A stretch of 64,000 bases of DNA from Okapia johnstoni (lineage: Eukaryota; Chordata; Mammalia; Artiodactyla; Giraffidae). The notes beneath the pieces are model-generated. The model was given only the letters and a program-made list of their open reading frames with translations, did no database searches and was not told where the DNA came from. The translations under genes were made by a program, and so were the position numbers. Where the stretch lies: the NCBI GenBank assembly GCA_024291935.2, contig CM044318.1:83338001-83402000 (forward strand), written 5' to 3'. Positions 33,749 through 46,421 of this stretch are shown piece after piece (position 1 is the first letter of the stretch; the number at the start of each line of letters is the position of its first letter).

Positions 33749-34077
33749 GTTTTCAACTTCTTTGGGTAAATACCGAGGAGCAAAATTTCCCCAGAATCTT
33801 AAGGTAAGACTATGTTGTTTTGTCAAACTGCCTTTTTTCATCTGACTATATAACATGGGCATTCCTTCAGCTCACAGATGCAGATCTAAGTGTTTTGTTT
33901 TATTTTGTCAGAATAGTCTTTAAATGTTCCTCATCTGCTTTAAATTGAAGGCTATATAATGTCTCCCCTAGTTTTTTAGAACAAATTTATTAATACTAAT
34001 TATCTTTGCTGCAAATGCATCTGTGTTTGCTCTTCCTGGTGGAAGAGTTTCTCTAATTAATTACCTTATTACTGTTT

Positions 34078-34433
34078 ATCTTTGGTAGTACTGGGTCTTA
34101 GTAGCTGCATGAGGCCTTGCAGTGAGCAGGGGCTCCTCTTCGTTGTGGTGCACAAGCTTCTCATCGCGGTGGCGTCTCTTATTGCGGAGCACAGCCTCTA
34201 GGAGCGTGGGCTTCGGGAGCTACAGCACGCTGACTCAGTGCTGCGCCTAGCAGACCCTGGGGCACATAGGCTCCAGTAGTTGCAGCATGAGGGCTCTAGA
34301 GTGCTGGTCAGTAGTTGTGGTGCATGGGCTTTAGTTGCTCTGTGGCATGTGGAATCCTCCTGCATGAAGGATTGATCCCATGTCCCCTGCTGTGGCAGGT
34401 GAATTCCAACACTCTGTACTACCAGGGAAGCCC
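34078..34433 (-). mobile_element. CHR-type SINE, long form
   Basis: About 355 bases of antisense CHR sequence: GTACTGGGTCTTAGTAGCTG, several diverged GTGGTGCA/GGGCTT(C/T)AG units, GGATTGATCCCATGTCCCC box-B region and ACCAGGGAAGCCC head. The internal GTTGTGGTGCATGGGCTTTA block recurs with variation. Confidence 0.8.
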
Positions 34434-34939
34434 TGGAAGAATTATTTTAAGACACGATTTGGAAGTTAGGTGTTTGGGAAAGCACTGTAAACAACTTGTC
34501 GGATTCTAGATAAAGAACATGACAGATGCATGCATACAGGTAAGTCAATGCAGTAAGTGTGCAGAGCTTAAAAATATGAACATGAGCTTCGATGCCATTT
34601 CCAGCTCAAGGGCCTTAGATGTTCCCTTGGCCCTCAAGTGTGTCCCTTTACCATTTTCTGGTGTAATCTTTAGCTAGACTTTTGAGTTATCTTTTTGCTC
34701 TTCTGTATAATTTCATCACACATTTATGTATCCCTTAAAAGTATTTTCTTATGTTTGGCCTGCTTTAGTCCTTGGATCATTCAGTACACATTTTTCTGTG
34801 ACAAGCTTTTTACTTTCCACATGACGGTTTGTAATCTATCCACGTTGATGGGTGCATCTCTGGCTCATTCACTATCTTCACTGCATACTATTCCCGTTGT
34901 GGGAGTAGCTACGGCTGAGTTATCCCTTCTTCATGCTTG
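34434..34939. other. Unique sequence without gene
   Basis: A perfect donor-like CAGGTAAGT lies near 34538 without a convincing acceptor upstream. An L1-like trace (CACATTTTTCTGTGACAAGC) is possible near 34788 but not assigned. Confidence 0.35.
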
Positions 34940-35092
34940 GATACATATGGTTAAGACTCTGAACTCCCAACGCAAGGGGCTCAGTTTCGATCCCTGGTCA
35001 GGGAACTAGATCCCACATACCGCAACTGAGATCCTGTGTGCTGCAACGAAGATCCAGCACAGTCAAACAAATAAATAAATCTCAAAAAAACA
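34940..35092 (+). mobile_element. CHR-type SINE
   Basis: Sense CHR lacking the first bases of the head: TGGTTAAGACTCTGAACTCC, CAGTTTCGATCCCTGGTCAG, GGAACTAGATCCCACATACC and an A-rich tail with AAATAAATAAAT. Confidence 0.9.
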
Positions 35093-36570
35093 AAAAAAAA
35101 AGATTATCCATCTCACCATCTCTAGGCACACCTGTTTGAAAGATTCTCCAAGTTATGCACCTGGGGTTAGAATGTCGGGTCAACATCTCTTTTAGGCATA
35201 TTCATCCTTAGGCATGGAGACTTCGCCACTCTTTTTAAGCTCTAAGAGTCTGCAAAGTAATCATGAAACATAGACACAGCCCCTGTGATCCCTCCTCAGA
35301 CTCATCTTCCTTCTCTTTTCCTAATCCAGACTTAAATTTGCAGGGTCATTTAAATGTACAAGCACCCCTTCCATATGATGGAGACATCCTGGGACCTGGA
35401 CCTTGGCATTCTCCTCTGTCTCTCTTGAGCTTCCAGCTCCCCTGGGCACCCAGAGCATTGAACCAAGGCAATTTAGAACAGAGTTCTCAGCTCAGTTCTG
35501 TACCCTGTTTATCTTGCGTTCCTGCTGGCAGGTACGAATAATGATGGATTGTGAACAAATAGCTCTGCCTTGTTTTTTTAGACCCTGAAATAGCTAGGAT
35601 GGCTTTGATAATCCTCTTTGACTGATGGGCATTTTTTGTATCCAGATCTCATTCAGAGGCTTAAAATATGCTTCCACAAGGTTGATTTCAAGATAAATTG
35701 TACCGAGCTCAAGAAAATAAAGGCAGAAAAACCTTACCTACACATAGGATGATTTACAGACATTTTCAAAGTAGTCAGAATCCAGTTTTGTTTTGTTTTT
35801 GCAAATGCAAACAAACAACCCCCCCCCAGAAGACAATAGCAAAAATATCTAAATAACCTGAGCAGGAGAGCAAGATTTCCCTTTTATTACCCTGTTCCTT
35901 CAGCCTCCAGGAACTGCACCTCTTCTATTCAAATCTGGCTCTGAATATTCATTCGTGTTTCTGCTGCTGAGTTATCTGACTGCAGCTTTGCATCTGAAAT
36001 GTAAACTCATGGAGACTCAGCTTCCTGTTAACTGAATCTTAGCTGTGACAATGAGCCGAGATCCCAGGGATGGCCCTGATGGAGCCCCAGGCACCTGGGA
36101 GCCAGCTGCAGAATTCATGCATGAGGTTGTGGTCTAGAAGGTGTGTAGTAGGCCAGATCCTTGGCTGCATCAGGGGACACAGAGTCCAGGAACCCCCCTT
36201 GGGAGTCACTCCTGAGCCACTGGAACCTGTTTGTCAAGGTGTCATTTGTTGCATTGACCCTTTAAAGACCAAGTTTGAAAGGAGCTTCTGTGAGCTCTTC
36301 TACCAAACTCCACACGGAAGTAAATATTTGGTCAAAACATTTAAAAAGTCCTCGGAGCCAATCTGAAAGTGAATGATACAGACATGATAGCAAGGGCAAG
36401 CAGAAGGGAGTTTGGCACCTGGCTTTAGAAGCATCCCCAGCTTTTAAGGGAAGACCTCTTGCTACTTAGTGGAAACTGGCAAAGCAGTGTTGATCATTCA
36501 GAGAGAGCATGGTACCTAGGAGGTGCCACCTGGGAGTAATTTTTTCATCTGTTCATGATAATATTTATTG
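35093..36570. other. Unique sequence without gene
   Basis: Short plus-strand frames at 35263-35588 and 36070-36366 (98 codons) have no recognised domain. A C-run lies at 35819-35827. Confidence 0.4.
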
Positions 36571-36870
36571 AGCCTTCCCTGGTGGTTCAGTGGTGAAGAA
36601 TCCACCTGCCAATGCAGGAGACATGAGTTCAGTCCCTGGTCTGGGAAGATCCCACACTCCATGGGCAACAACTGTTGAGCTCGGGTGCTTCAATTACTGA
36701 AGCCCGCCTAGAGCCCCTGCCTGCTCTGCAACCAGAGAAGCCACCACAATGAGAAGTCTGCACACTGCAGGCAGAGAGGAGCCCCTGCTCGCTGCAACTG
36801 GAGAAAGTCTGCGTGTGGCAGCAAAGACCAAGCACGACCAAATATAGACACATAAACCAGCAGTTTAAAA
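36571..36870 (+). mobile_element. CHR-type SINE, long form
   Basis: Sense CHR with AGCCTTCCCTGGTGGTTCAG head, GAGTTCAGTCCCTGGTCTGG box B, ACTCCATGGGCAACAACTG, and an internal region with GAAGCCACCACAATGAGAAG, followed by an AAAAAG tail. Confidence 0.85.
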
Positions 36871-38520
36871 AGAAAATACTTCTTAATTGTTGAAAGTATG
36901 GAGGACAAGGCATTGGAAATCCAAACAAAGCTCACGTTGGCTACATTCTTAAAATGTATATTTGGATTCCTTGAGTATTTATGCTTTCAGAGATTACGTC
37001 AAGAATAAAGGGAGTCCTGGACCGAGACTTTTCACATGTTATCCAGTCAAAAGGTTCAGATTACATTTTCCTTTCATCAAAACTTTTTTTTTTTTTAGGT
37101 TCCTTGACCTAAAATAGGATAAATTGTACCGAAGTATTTAGGTGGTACTGGTAGTTAGTCAGGGGCTGTCCGCAAATGTATCTATTTTTAAAATATCTTG
37201 GTGCGTAATGTTGGCATTTCTTCTTTAATCTTTTTTTTTTTTTTAAAGAAGAGAATCTGCCTGTGACAAACGACTAGTTCCATGGGGATTAAAGTAAATA
37301 TTTAATAAGAGAAAACATTTTACTTTTATGCTTTCTTAAATTTCAGCAACTGTATGATTTTGAAAAGTATCAAATGCCTGCATATATTAATGTTTGTGAC
37401 ATAGAAGTTATTCCCTTCTCTAGTCACTAAAAATATTCCCTTTATTTAGAGGTTGGCAGGTCATCTTCAAAACAGTGTTCCTTTTTAGCTGAAGTGTAGT
37501 TGATCTACAGGGTTGTGTTAATTCCTGCTGTACAGTGCAGTGAGTCAGTTATCCATGAACATGTTCTCGGCGACCATGCCTTTCAGCCTCTGGGCTGGAC
37601 CACCTCACTGTTCCGTCTGCTGCAAAATAAAGAGGCTCAAACCCACTCATACTTGAGGGGAAGGCTGCCGTCGATAACCTCAGAACTTCTCCAGTGCAGT
37701 GATAATAACGCACCACGCCCTCACATGCTCGAGGGTTTTACTGTACAGGAAACACACTGAAGTCTCCATCCTGTTGTTTCAGAGGTGTTGCTTTTTCTCC
37801 TTGCTTTTCAATGTGGATGAAGTTTGCCAACTTGCTCACCGAACGGAAGATTCAGATCTGAGTGGAAAGTAGTTGCACCATGCCTGTGACCCCCGCTCTC
37901 CCTTCTGAGAGGAGAAGGTGACCTGCAGGAACTGGAACCGTTTCTATCAGGGCTGAAATCCCAGCCTTGCAGTCCTTCCCTGGGACCTGCCCATGCCCTT
38001 GGCCTTTCAGAAGTTGGCATGTGTCTGTTACTCTGTCAGCTCTCACCTAGCAAAGGCTAGGTGGCACTGCAGGTTATAGATATTTGCAGGATAGAATTTT
38101 TTTTCCCCCCTATTGCTGTTCTCAGCATCTGCTTGCATTCCCAGGTGATCCCTTGCAGGTGACATGACCGTCCACTGTGATCTCCTTGTACAGAGCTCAT
38201 GTCTGTCCGAGCCAGCAGATGTGAGTAGTCTCGGTTTCCTTTACCTTCACTCATTTCAAGCTACCTGTTTTTGTCCATCCCGCCTACAGTTCTCTCCTGA
38301 ATTGGAGGCCGGTGTGCCATCTCCTTTTCTAAGCCCGTTCTAGGTGTGCCTGATTTCTTCCCCTTGCTGTATTTGTACTTGCTGTATTTGCCCTTCCGTG
38401 TGCTCTTGGATCTCCCATCTCTACATCTCCTCTCCATTCTGTTCTGTGCACAGAACACTCCTAGCCCCAGAAACACTGTTGACCATCCTTCCTTCACACC
38501 AGGTCACTTGTCTGTTATCT
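36871..38520. other. Mostly unique sequence with a small L1 relic
   Basis: TTTAGCTGAAGTGTAGTTGA at about 37485, followed by a diverged GTGTTAATTCCTGCTGTACAG block to about 37570, resembles the antisense L1 3' UTR. No gene is recognised. The minus-strand frame at 38261-38497 is Lys/Arg-rich and unassigned. Confidence 0.4.
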
Positions 38521-39352
38521 TTTGTTCTGTTCTGTTCTGTTCAGTTCAGTTCAGCTGCTCAGTTGTGTCCGACTCTTTGCGACCCCATGGACCTCCCTGT
38601 CCATCACCAACTCCCAGAGCCTACTTAAACTCATGTCCATTGAGTCAGTGATGCCATCTAACCATCTCATCCTCTGTCGTCCCTTCTCCTCCCACCTTCC
38701 ATCTTTCCCAGCATCAAGGTCTTTTCCACTGAGTCAGATCTTCACATCAGGTGGCCAAAGTATTGAAGTTTCAGCTTCAGCGTCAGTCCTTCCAATGAAT
38801 ATTCAGGACCGATTTCCTTTAGGATGGACTGGTTGGATCTCCTTGCAGTCCAAGGGACTCTCAAGACTCTTCTCCAACACCACAGTTAAAAAGCATCAAT
38901 TCTTCTGTGCTCAGCTTTCTTTATAGTCCAACTCTCACATCCATACATGACTACTGGAAAAACCATAACCTTGACTAGACGGACCTTTGTTGGCAAAATA
39001 ATGTCTCTGCTTTTTAATATGCTGTCTAGATTGGCCATAACTTTCCTTCCAAGGAGCAAGCGTCTTTTAATTTCATGGCTGCAGTCTCCCTCTGCAGTGA
39101 TTTTGGAGCCCCCAAAATAAAGTCTGTCACTGTTTCCATTGTTTCCCCATCTATTTGCCATGAAGTGATGGGACTGGATGCCATGGTCTTAGTTTTCTGA
39201 ATGTTGAGCTTTAAGCCAACTTTTTCACTCTCTGCTTTCACTTTCATCAAGAGGCTCTTTAATTCTTCTTCACTTTCTGCCATAAGAGTGGTGCCATCTG
39301 CATATCTGAGGTTATGGATATTTCTCCCAGCAATCTTGATTCCAGTTTATTC
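38521..39352 (-). mobile_element. BovB LINE 3' fragment with RT C-terminus
   Basis: An 830-base antisense BovB 3' end. The tail is a TTCTG/TTCAG pentamer run at 38521-38556. The translated minus strand shows BovB ORF2 C-terminal motifs, MAESEEELKSLLMKVKAESE and VMANLDSILKSRDI, and the YGCESW motif. They lie in two different frames because of a frameshift near 39110 in the GGAGCCCCCAAAAT stretch, so it is dead. An imperfect TTCTGTTC direct repeat at both ends may be the target-site duplication. Confidence 0.95.
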
Positions 39353-42300
39353 TGTTCACCATTTGGCAATTCCTAGTGAATACCCAGCTGTTGCCGCCAC
39401 TTCTAACTACCACCCCCCTCACTGCCTCCTCACCTCTCCCTTCCAGAACTGTTCTGTCCTGGCATCCCTAGCATCCTCTGATAACTACATCCCATGCCCA
39501 TCAGACAGCCCATCATCCTTCTGTATGTTTCTCGGGCATCAGATTACCTCTTTCTTGTTGCTAGGACACGTTGCCTAACCATTATTTTTAGGTAGAAAAC
39601 ATTTGAGGGTAGAAATAATCACCCTAAATTTATACATGAATAAATTGATCCTCAGAAAGATTAAGTAATCTCCCTGGTTTACATTATATCTGAAAAAATT
39701 GGAATTCTTTCACGGCATGGTTGTTGTTGGTTTTTTAATACGCTGTAATCGCTTACTTATGACCCTAACTTTTATTTATTTTACCTCTTTCAGCACTTTT
39801 TATCATTGTCTTTTTATGGCATCTTTTCACGTAACTATCCTCATAGTGTTGTCCTTTTAATATTTTTCTTTCAACTTCCTTTGTTTCTGCTTCTTATCTC
39901 CCTGAACAAATCTTGACTTCTCTGCAAGCTTGTATGTCCTGCACCTGTGTGTCCCCCCATTTGCTAGAAGTCTTTCCTTGCTTTTTTCCTCACTAGTGGT
40001 TCATCTCTAATCTACAGCGGGCATTGTTCCCATGTTGTTGCTTTGTCTTCCTAATGTCCACTTTTAATTATAAACTTTATCAACCAGATGAGTATTCTTT
40101 TTCTGTATTATTTTATAACTTTGAAATATTTAAGATATTTTAGGTATAAGGAATGTTTCGTGAACCATCTTTCTGCCAAAACATCTCTCTATTTAGGTTT
40201 ATTTCCTTGGGATCCACTCCCACAAGCAATGTTGCTGAGTCCAAGGCATTTTAAAAGAGGATTTAATTTGGAGGTGTCAGTTTGGAGACTGGATGAACAA
40301 AACAGAAAAATCATATTTAAAGTGCAAGCTTAAAAGCTAAAAATGAAATACTACCTACAAATCAGAAAAGATTTAAATGCCTATTTATGTATTATTGCTC
40401 AACATATAAGCAACAAGTTGCCTTGATTCTAAGCCAATCTCAGTGCATGGTCAGGAGCTTGCATTTCTACAAGTATGCTTGAATTCCATCACTTTCCCCC
40501 TTGGTAACATTCCATATTTCGCTTTGTCAACCACTGAGGTACCCAGCCCAATAGTGGGGACCCAGGTTGGTCCTTATACTAAAGCAAGATTTTACTGGTA
40601 ATTGGATTCTGGTTCGTTAATTTACTAGATGCTCTTGCCTGCTGGGAAATTCTTTTGCCTTCAGAACAAAAAGTGTTCACAACTGTAACCAGATAGAGGA
40701 ATTCATAGAAGCCTTTAGTTGTCAGATGGGTGAGCTCTGCTAGGAATGGATGGAGTCAGGTGACGATTTGAGCACAGTCTTAAGGGGAGGAATCGTTGGC
40801 TGGGGAATTGGTCTCCTGGTTGTGGCCTCCATCCTTGGGTCTGTATCAGGGGCAGGGTCTGGTGTTCTTGACCGTTTATCTTATAGCTCTGATCCGGGCA
40901 AATCCAAAGAGACTGTGCCCTGACCTTCATTTCTCCCCTTCCCTCCAGCTGTTGTCTGGCCAGGAGGGTAGAGAGGGGGCTGGTTGGAGGAGATCCTCAT
41001 TCATTCAGTTGTCGCTGTATTTATTAGGTGATCACCACATGCCCATGTTCTAAGTGGTGGTCATATAGTGCTACACCCACCAGCCTTGTTCTCTGTCCTC
41101 GTTGAAGTTCTGTTACAACAGAGAGGGAGCGGGGAGGAGAGAAAAGGCATGGGCAGGGAAAAGCAAGAAAAGTACCACAGTCAGGCATCTGGTGCCATTG
41201 TACCTAGAACCCGCTCATGGGACAACTGCTACGACCCTCTCCTTTCCATGTAACTTGACTTTGTCCCTGATTGCTGGCTTTGAGATGAAGACTGGTCTTT
41301 TAATTGGATTCTGCATATTGCTTCCTTGGAACTGCCTAGTGTAAGCAGTTTAAGCCGTTTCATGCTGGGTTTTATTTCATTAGTGATACTGTGTTTGGAT
41401 TATAATTCTCATAAACTGATAGTATGTTAATTTTTCGCAAGCCAAAAGGATGTGGCTGTGTGTCTGTTGAGCGTACTGTGCTTTGACAGGAGGTTCTGAG
41501 CTCCTAGGGATTTCTCATCCTATTCTTAAAAACAAACAAACAAAAAACCGCCAAGATGTATCTTGAAAAGATTTCCAGTCAATAAATGTTAAGTTCACTT
41601 ACCAGTTTTTTACCTGTTTGGATACCATCATGGAAACCATGGTAAAGTCCTGCTTTGGACAGGTAATGCCAGCATACTGTCAAGGTGAGCATGATCATAT
41701 ATGCTTTTGCATATTGAAGAATAAGGTTTTTTTTTAATATGTTGTTACCATCTATCGGAGGGAAAAGTCACATGGAAAATATAAAAATGTTATAATATAA
41801 TTACTTTCATTAATCTAAGAGAATATCATAATATTTGAATAAGGATTTCCTTTATAGCAATATGAGCATAATTTGAGTTAATATGCAGTAGTATATGTGA
41901 GGCTACATGATTGAAAATACTGTTGTGTCAACATAGAATCTGCTATTTTTTTATATCACTAACAGTAGAGCCAGATGACTTTGATGCAAAATGGGATCAT
42001 CAAGTCATAAAATTTTGAACTGGAGGAATCTTTACTTTTTACTTTTCAGCTGGAGGTGAAGGTGGGGGAGTCTTCTTTAAATGAGAAAAATTGGTAACAT
42101 GTAGCTTGTTGTCAAAGACTAGGCCGGGTGGCTTCTGACCTCCGTACTCTCCCTAACTGCCGCAGGTAGGGGCAGGAGACTGGACTTTTATCAGACTTTG
42201 CTCACTCCACTGGCTAAGGAAGCTCTTGGCAAGGACCCCCTCCAGTTTGCACTTAACCAAGACAAGGCAAGTTCTCTCTACTCTCTGCACAGTTGATGCT

Positions 42301-42761
42301 TATTGTCTCTGACATTGAAATTCAGGGCTGTTTCCCCGTTTTTTTCCTCCTATTTTATGCTTTTGTTTACAAATCAAAGGGTCATCAGTGTTACTAGAGT
42401 TGAACTTCTAGATCTTGTTTATTTAGTTCTCCAGACTGAGTTGGGTCTGTGGATTTGTCCTCAGGTTTTCCTTTTAGGTGAAAATATACTGGGAGTCAAA
42501 GAAGAAACTGTCAGTTCATTGTGGTTGAACTGGACTTGCTGAAATACATTCCTACAAGTCCTAAAAAGTGTGAACTTGTGGATTCATTATCTGTTCATTG
42601 CAGCCCCAAAGAAGTAAAGGTTTCGGTTCACCTAACTGCTGTTTTGGGGTTACTTGCTTAGCTTTTCTCTGACTTCCTCACCTCCCATTTCATTCCACTC
42701 ACCCACATCTTGGCCGTTTTGTCTATAGAAGGGACGGAGCACTAGGTCCTTTAGAGATGAT
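39353..42761. other. Long mostly unique stretch
   Basis: About 3.4 kb without a gene. An L2 relic is listed at 40998. Short frames at 40796-41053 and 41102-41344 are unassigned. An AAAC/AAAAC tract lies near 41529-41546. Confidence 0.4.
40998..41110 (-). mobile_element. L2 LINE 3' end, antisense
   Basis: CATTCATTCAGTTGTCGCTG, GTATTTATTAGGTGATCACC and a diverged TCTAAGTGGTGG...GTGCTACA block correspond to the reverse of the L2 terminus. Confidence 0.5.
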
Positions 42762-43025
42762 TTTTTAAATTTAATTGTGATGAAATATACAAACACAAAA
42801 CTGACCACTTCACCTTGTTAAGCATACAGTCCAATGACTCTAAGTACATTCACACTCTTATGCAACTATCATCAGCATCAACAGAACTCTTTTCATCTTT
42901 CCAAACTCAATCTCTTATACCCATTAATCAATAACTCCGTCTTCCTCTCCTTCAGCCCCTGGCACCCCGGGACCCTTCTAATGTCTTTGTCTGTGAATTT
43001 GATTACTCTGATGATGAGGGCTGGC
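42762..43025 (-). mobile_element. L1 (L1M-type) 3' UTR, antisense
   Basis: TTAATTGTGATGAAATATAC, CATACAGTCCAATGACTCTA, AAGTACATTCACACTCTTAT, CTTATACCCATTAATCAATA and CTGTGAATTTGATTACTCTG follow the order of an old L1 3' UTR in reverse. Confidence 0.8.
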
Positions 43026-44273
43026 TGTGAAAGCACTTCCCGGTGTGGAATCCGCTGGTCGTCTTCTCAGCCCACTTGATTCCAGTGCCAAGTGAGACCC
43101 CACCTTTCTTACATGCTGTCCCATCTCTGCCCTCAGCCCAGCCTGCTCTGTGATACTAACCAGGCCCCTGGCCTACACCTGCGGCGGGTGAAGACAGCTC
43201 TCACCCCTTTGACTGTCTGTCCTGCAGCCCTGTTCACGGCTCACACTGTCCCCCCCCTCTTATGGATGGAGTGTCTCAAGTCTTGAGACAGTCTCTTCCT
43301 GTTTCTGTATCCTCAACCTCTCCCACAGCCTCTGGCACAGAGGACAGGGTCAGAATAAATGCTAAGAGCTTTCGGGATAAATGACAGAAGCAAACACAAG
43401 TGTTCAGAGATGCCGTCTGGTTCACGTTCCTTCTGCTCCCCTGTCCTGGATTGATTCTTGTGCTATCTCCCTGGGTAATGAGCAGTTGCCTGTCTCCGCT
43501 GACATGACGTTTAAAGGTACAGTGGTTTAAAGTCTGTCCAGAGAGAGCGAGGGCAAGGGAAGCTGTCTGCGGGGAGTGGGCGGTGCTCGGAGTCACAGTG
43601 TCTCAGAATGATGGTCTCGCGTGTGAGCCTCATGGCTCATCTTTCCTTTACCGGGTTTCCCTCAGTTATTTCCTTAGTCTGATGCAGAGCTGGGTGTGTT
43701 TTCAATTAAAAGCTCCCGAAGTAAATAAACCTTTGGGAGGACAGTCTACATCTTGGGATGTACAGCTTTTCTGTTCCGAAGCCTCCATCAGAGGAGAGTG
43801 AAAAGCTGAGCAAAGCTGAGCCATGTGGCGCATGGCCTCTGGGCAAGCGTTATGGCGAGAATGTCTGACACACTCCTGATTTCAATAACATTCTGTCAGG
43901 GAGATGCTATTCGAATAGCATTAGGCAGTATTTTTGTTTCTGCCATCGTGAGCCATGAGTGTAGGGAGGGAAGTCGCTGTCTCTGAGCTTCCAGTAGCAG
44001 CACAGAGAGCTACAGATGCTGAGTTTTATACATGGTGATGTTTCCAGCATTTATTTTTTTAATCAAGATTTGTGCTTACAAACAGCCTGTTTAAAGTAAG
44101 TGTGTAATTAGCTTAATAAATCACCTTTCTGTCACTGGTCTCCCCACATCCCTGAAAAAGACACACATTCCCTGAATCAGCACACTTTGCTTTTTTTTCA
44201 CCATAAGCTTTTAGGAACTACTGATGTATTCCTCATACCCACAAATTCTGGGGCTGTGAAATTTAAATATCTT
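43026..44273. other. Mostly unique sequence
   Basis: No gene. A weak L2 3' match at about 43290-43385 (TCTGGCACAGAGGACAGGG, then AGAATAAATGCTAAGAGC) is likely. A potential stem (CTCAAGTCTTGAG, self-complementary) lies at 43275-43287. Confidence 0.4.
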
Positions 44274-44632
44274 TTTTCTTTTTTTTTTTTAATTGAATGA
44301 TAGTTGATATACAGTATTATCTAAGTTAAGATGTACGCTATAGTGATTCACAGTTTAAAAAATTATACTACATTTATAGTTATTATAAAATACTGGCTGT
44401 TAATATGTCCCCCTTTTTGTACAGTGTATTCTTTGTTGCTGATTTTAGACCTAACAGCTTGTACTTCTTAGTCCTCAGCCTCTGTATTGCCCTTCCCTCT
44501 TCCCTCTCCCCTCTGGAAACCACTAGTTTGTTCTCTGAATCTGTGAACCTGCTTCTTTTTAGTTATTCAGTAGCTCTTTTCAAACATTTCTTCTTTGGCT
44601 CTACCCAAGTTTTAAAGATCATTTAAATGAGA
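44274..44632 (-). mobile_element. L1 3' UTR, antisense
   Basis: TTTAATTGAATGATAGTTGA after a T-run, then GATGTACGCTATAGTGATTC, TTGTACTTCTTAGTCCTCAG, CCCTCTGGAAACCACTAGTT and GTTCTCTGAATCTGTGAACC. This is the same family segment as the antisense L1 at 21630 but more complete. Confidence 0.75.
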
Positions 44633-46199
44633 GTGGGTCAAATTGACATCAGAATAAAATTCACTGGGTTGACTGGAAACTCATGCAAGGTTCATTTTGT
44701 TAACCTTTTTGATTATAATTCTTCACATAATAAACATCTTTTCTTGGTAGATGAATTTCACCATTTCTCCAGATAGAGGTCCACCCTTTTTGGTATTGCC
44801 TTTTCTCCTGTTTTAAGAAGTTACCTTGGTAATTTAAAGCAGACGACTCACAGAAAAGTTGTGAAGATCCTACAGCGTGTTCACCTGTAGCTGTCACCCA
44901 ATCTCCCCCAGTGGTAGCATCTTACATACTATGGTACTTGTGTCACAACTAAGCAGTCATACCTGAGAACCACTATGAAATTCTGAAGTTTGATTATTTC
45001 ATTTTAATGATCAGAACAAACATTGAAACAATGGAAACCTGTATCTTGTGAGGATATTTTGAAAGAAAGTGGCTTTAGGATCATTTATAAAAGCTAACTG
45101 TTAAATTTTGGATGCTTATTGTATAGAAACTAAAAATCAATTAGTCTTATCAAAATCACCTTTTAATGCCCTTTAATAACATGCTATTTTTAACCCACAA
45201 TTTTGAGCCTGATAATTACAGTTTGCTAATGTACTTTAATTCCTACTTATTTAATACCTATTAGTCTTCTCTACTTATTTAATTCCTATTATTCTTCAGC
45301 AAGGAATTGGTGGAAAGGACCAAGCATCATATGACACAAGTTCGCAGGGAGCTCTGAGCTTGTGGCAGAGTGATGTGTGTATCTATAGAGCACTGGTCCA
45401 TTTTCCAGTGGTCCATTTTAATGACACTGGTCCATTTTCCTTAGCCCACCCTTCTTGTTTTGTACCCAGAGGAACCAGGAAATATTAACTGACAGTGAAA
45501 ATCAAGGTGGCACCCACGTTCCTTGGTTCACCCAAGGGTGAAAGGATAAAGTTCAATGATGCCAAGAAGTGCTGTTGAGTGATAAATAAGTTACCATAGT
45601 CTTCTGAGAATTCCACCACCTGAGGTTTGCTTTCTGCTACTTATCTTATCAAAATGACTTGGAGACTCAAACTAAAATAAAATACTGATGTTTTCTTGGT
45701 TATGTGTTTATAGCTATGCTTTGGGTTCACATGTGCTGTCCTAAAAATTTATGTATTTACTTTCTGCCCCTGAAAAATCAGGTTTTTTGATAAGCCATTA
45801 ATTATTTAATAAAAAATGTCCTGTTTTATTTCTATCCAAAGACAACTTTTTGCCATGTTTTTTAGGATAGAGAATGGTTATTAAAAAGCACTAATGTTTT
45901 AAAATGCATGTAATTAAAAAAAAAAACTACAGCTTAAGTTATTTGTAATGAAGAATTTCAAGGAAAAATAGATGAGAGTTTGATGCAGGATTTTTGGGGA
46001 AGGGCAAGAAGAAGTGTATATGATATAAAAAAATCACTAAAACTCAAAATAGAAAGTTCAGGTATATTTTATTGAACCTGAATAGGTTAGCTGGTCTGTT
46101 GGAATAAGAAAAAAGTTATATGTACCCATAAGACTAGAAGTATCAGAAAGATTACTATACATACTATTGTAATCTATTTATGAGTAGGTTACTTTACAT
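44633..46199. other. Unique AT-rich sequence
   Basis: No gene or repeat family is recognised. CACTGGTCCATTTTCC occurs at 45391-45406 and again at 45425-45440. A partly repeated CTACTTATTTAATACCTATT / CTACTTATTTAATTCCTATT pair lies at about 45243-45292. Confidence 0.4.
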
Positions 46200-46201
46200 A
46201 A

Positions 46202-46421
46202 GGGGTGTCCACAGTGGCTCAGTTAAGTAAAAAATCTCCCTGCAATACAGCAATTGCAGGAGACCTGGGTTCAATCCCTGGGTGAAGAAGATGCCCTGGA
46301 GAAGGGAATGGCAACCCACTCCAGTATTCTGGCCTGGAGAATTCCATGGACGGAGGAGCCTGGTGGCCTACAGTCCATAGGGTTGCAAAGAGTTGGACAG
46401 AACTGAAGCGACTTAGCACGT
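46202..46421 (+). mobile_element. Bov-tA SINE
   Basis: A diverged head GGGGTGTCCACAGTGGCTCA, box B GGGTTCAATCCCTGGGTGAA, BovA body and the end GGACAGAACTGAAGCGACTT. The flanks CTTTACATA and CTTTATATA may be a decayed target-site duplication. Confidence 0.9.

Larger units (their letters stand above)
32768..33840 (-). mobile_element. L1M 3' region, antisense, split by two SINEs
   Basis: Old L1 in reverse. Landmarks are ACAGTTTTAGGTTCACATTA, GGGTTTGGACAAATGTGTAA, TTTTGCCTTTTCCAGAGGG, TTTCACTTAGTGATATGCAT, TTTTCATGGTGTGATAGCTC, ATCTGTGTGCAGGTTTTATG and TTTGGGTAAATACCGAGGAG. The L1 sequence is collinear across both Bov-tA insertions at 33074 and 33534. Confidence 0.85.

Noticed and set aside
34515..34545. 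Donor-like CAGGTAAGT near 34538
   Set aside because: No plausible acceptor or coding exon lies upstream; isolated donor matches are frequent by chance.
38886..39283. Minus-strand RT-like frames as a functional LINE
   Set aside because: The two frames are separated by a frameshift and the element is 5'-truncated.
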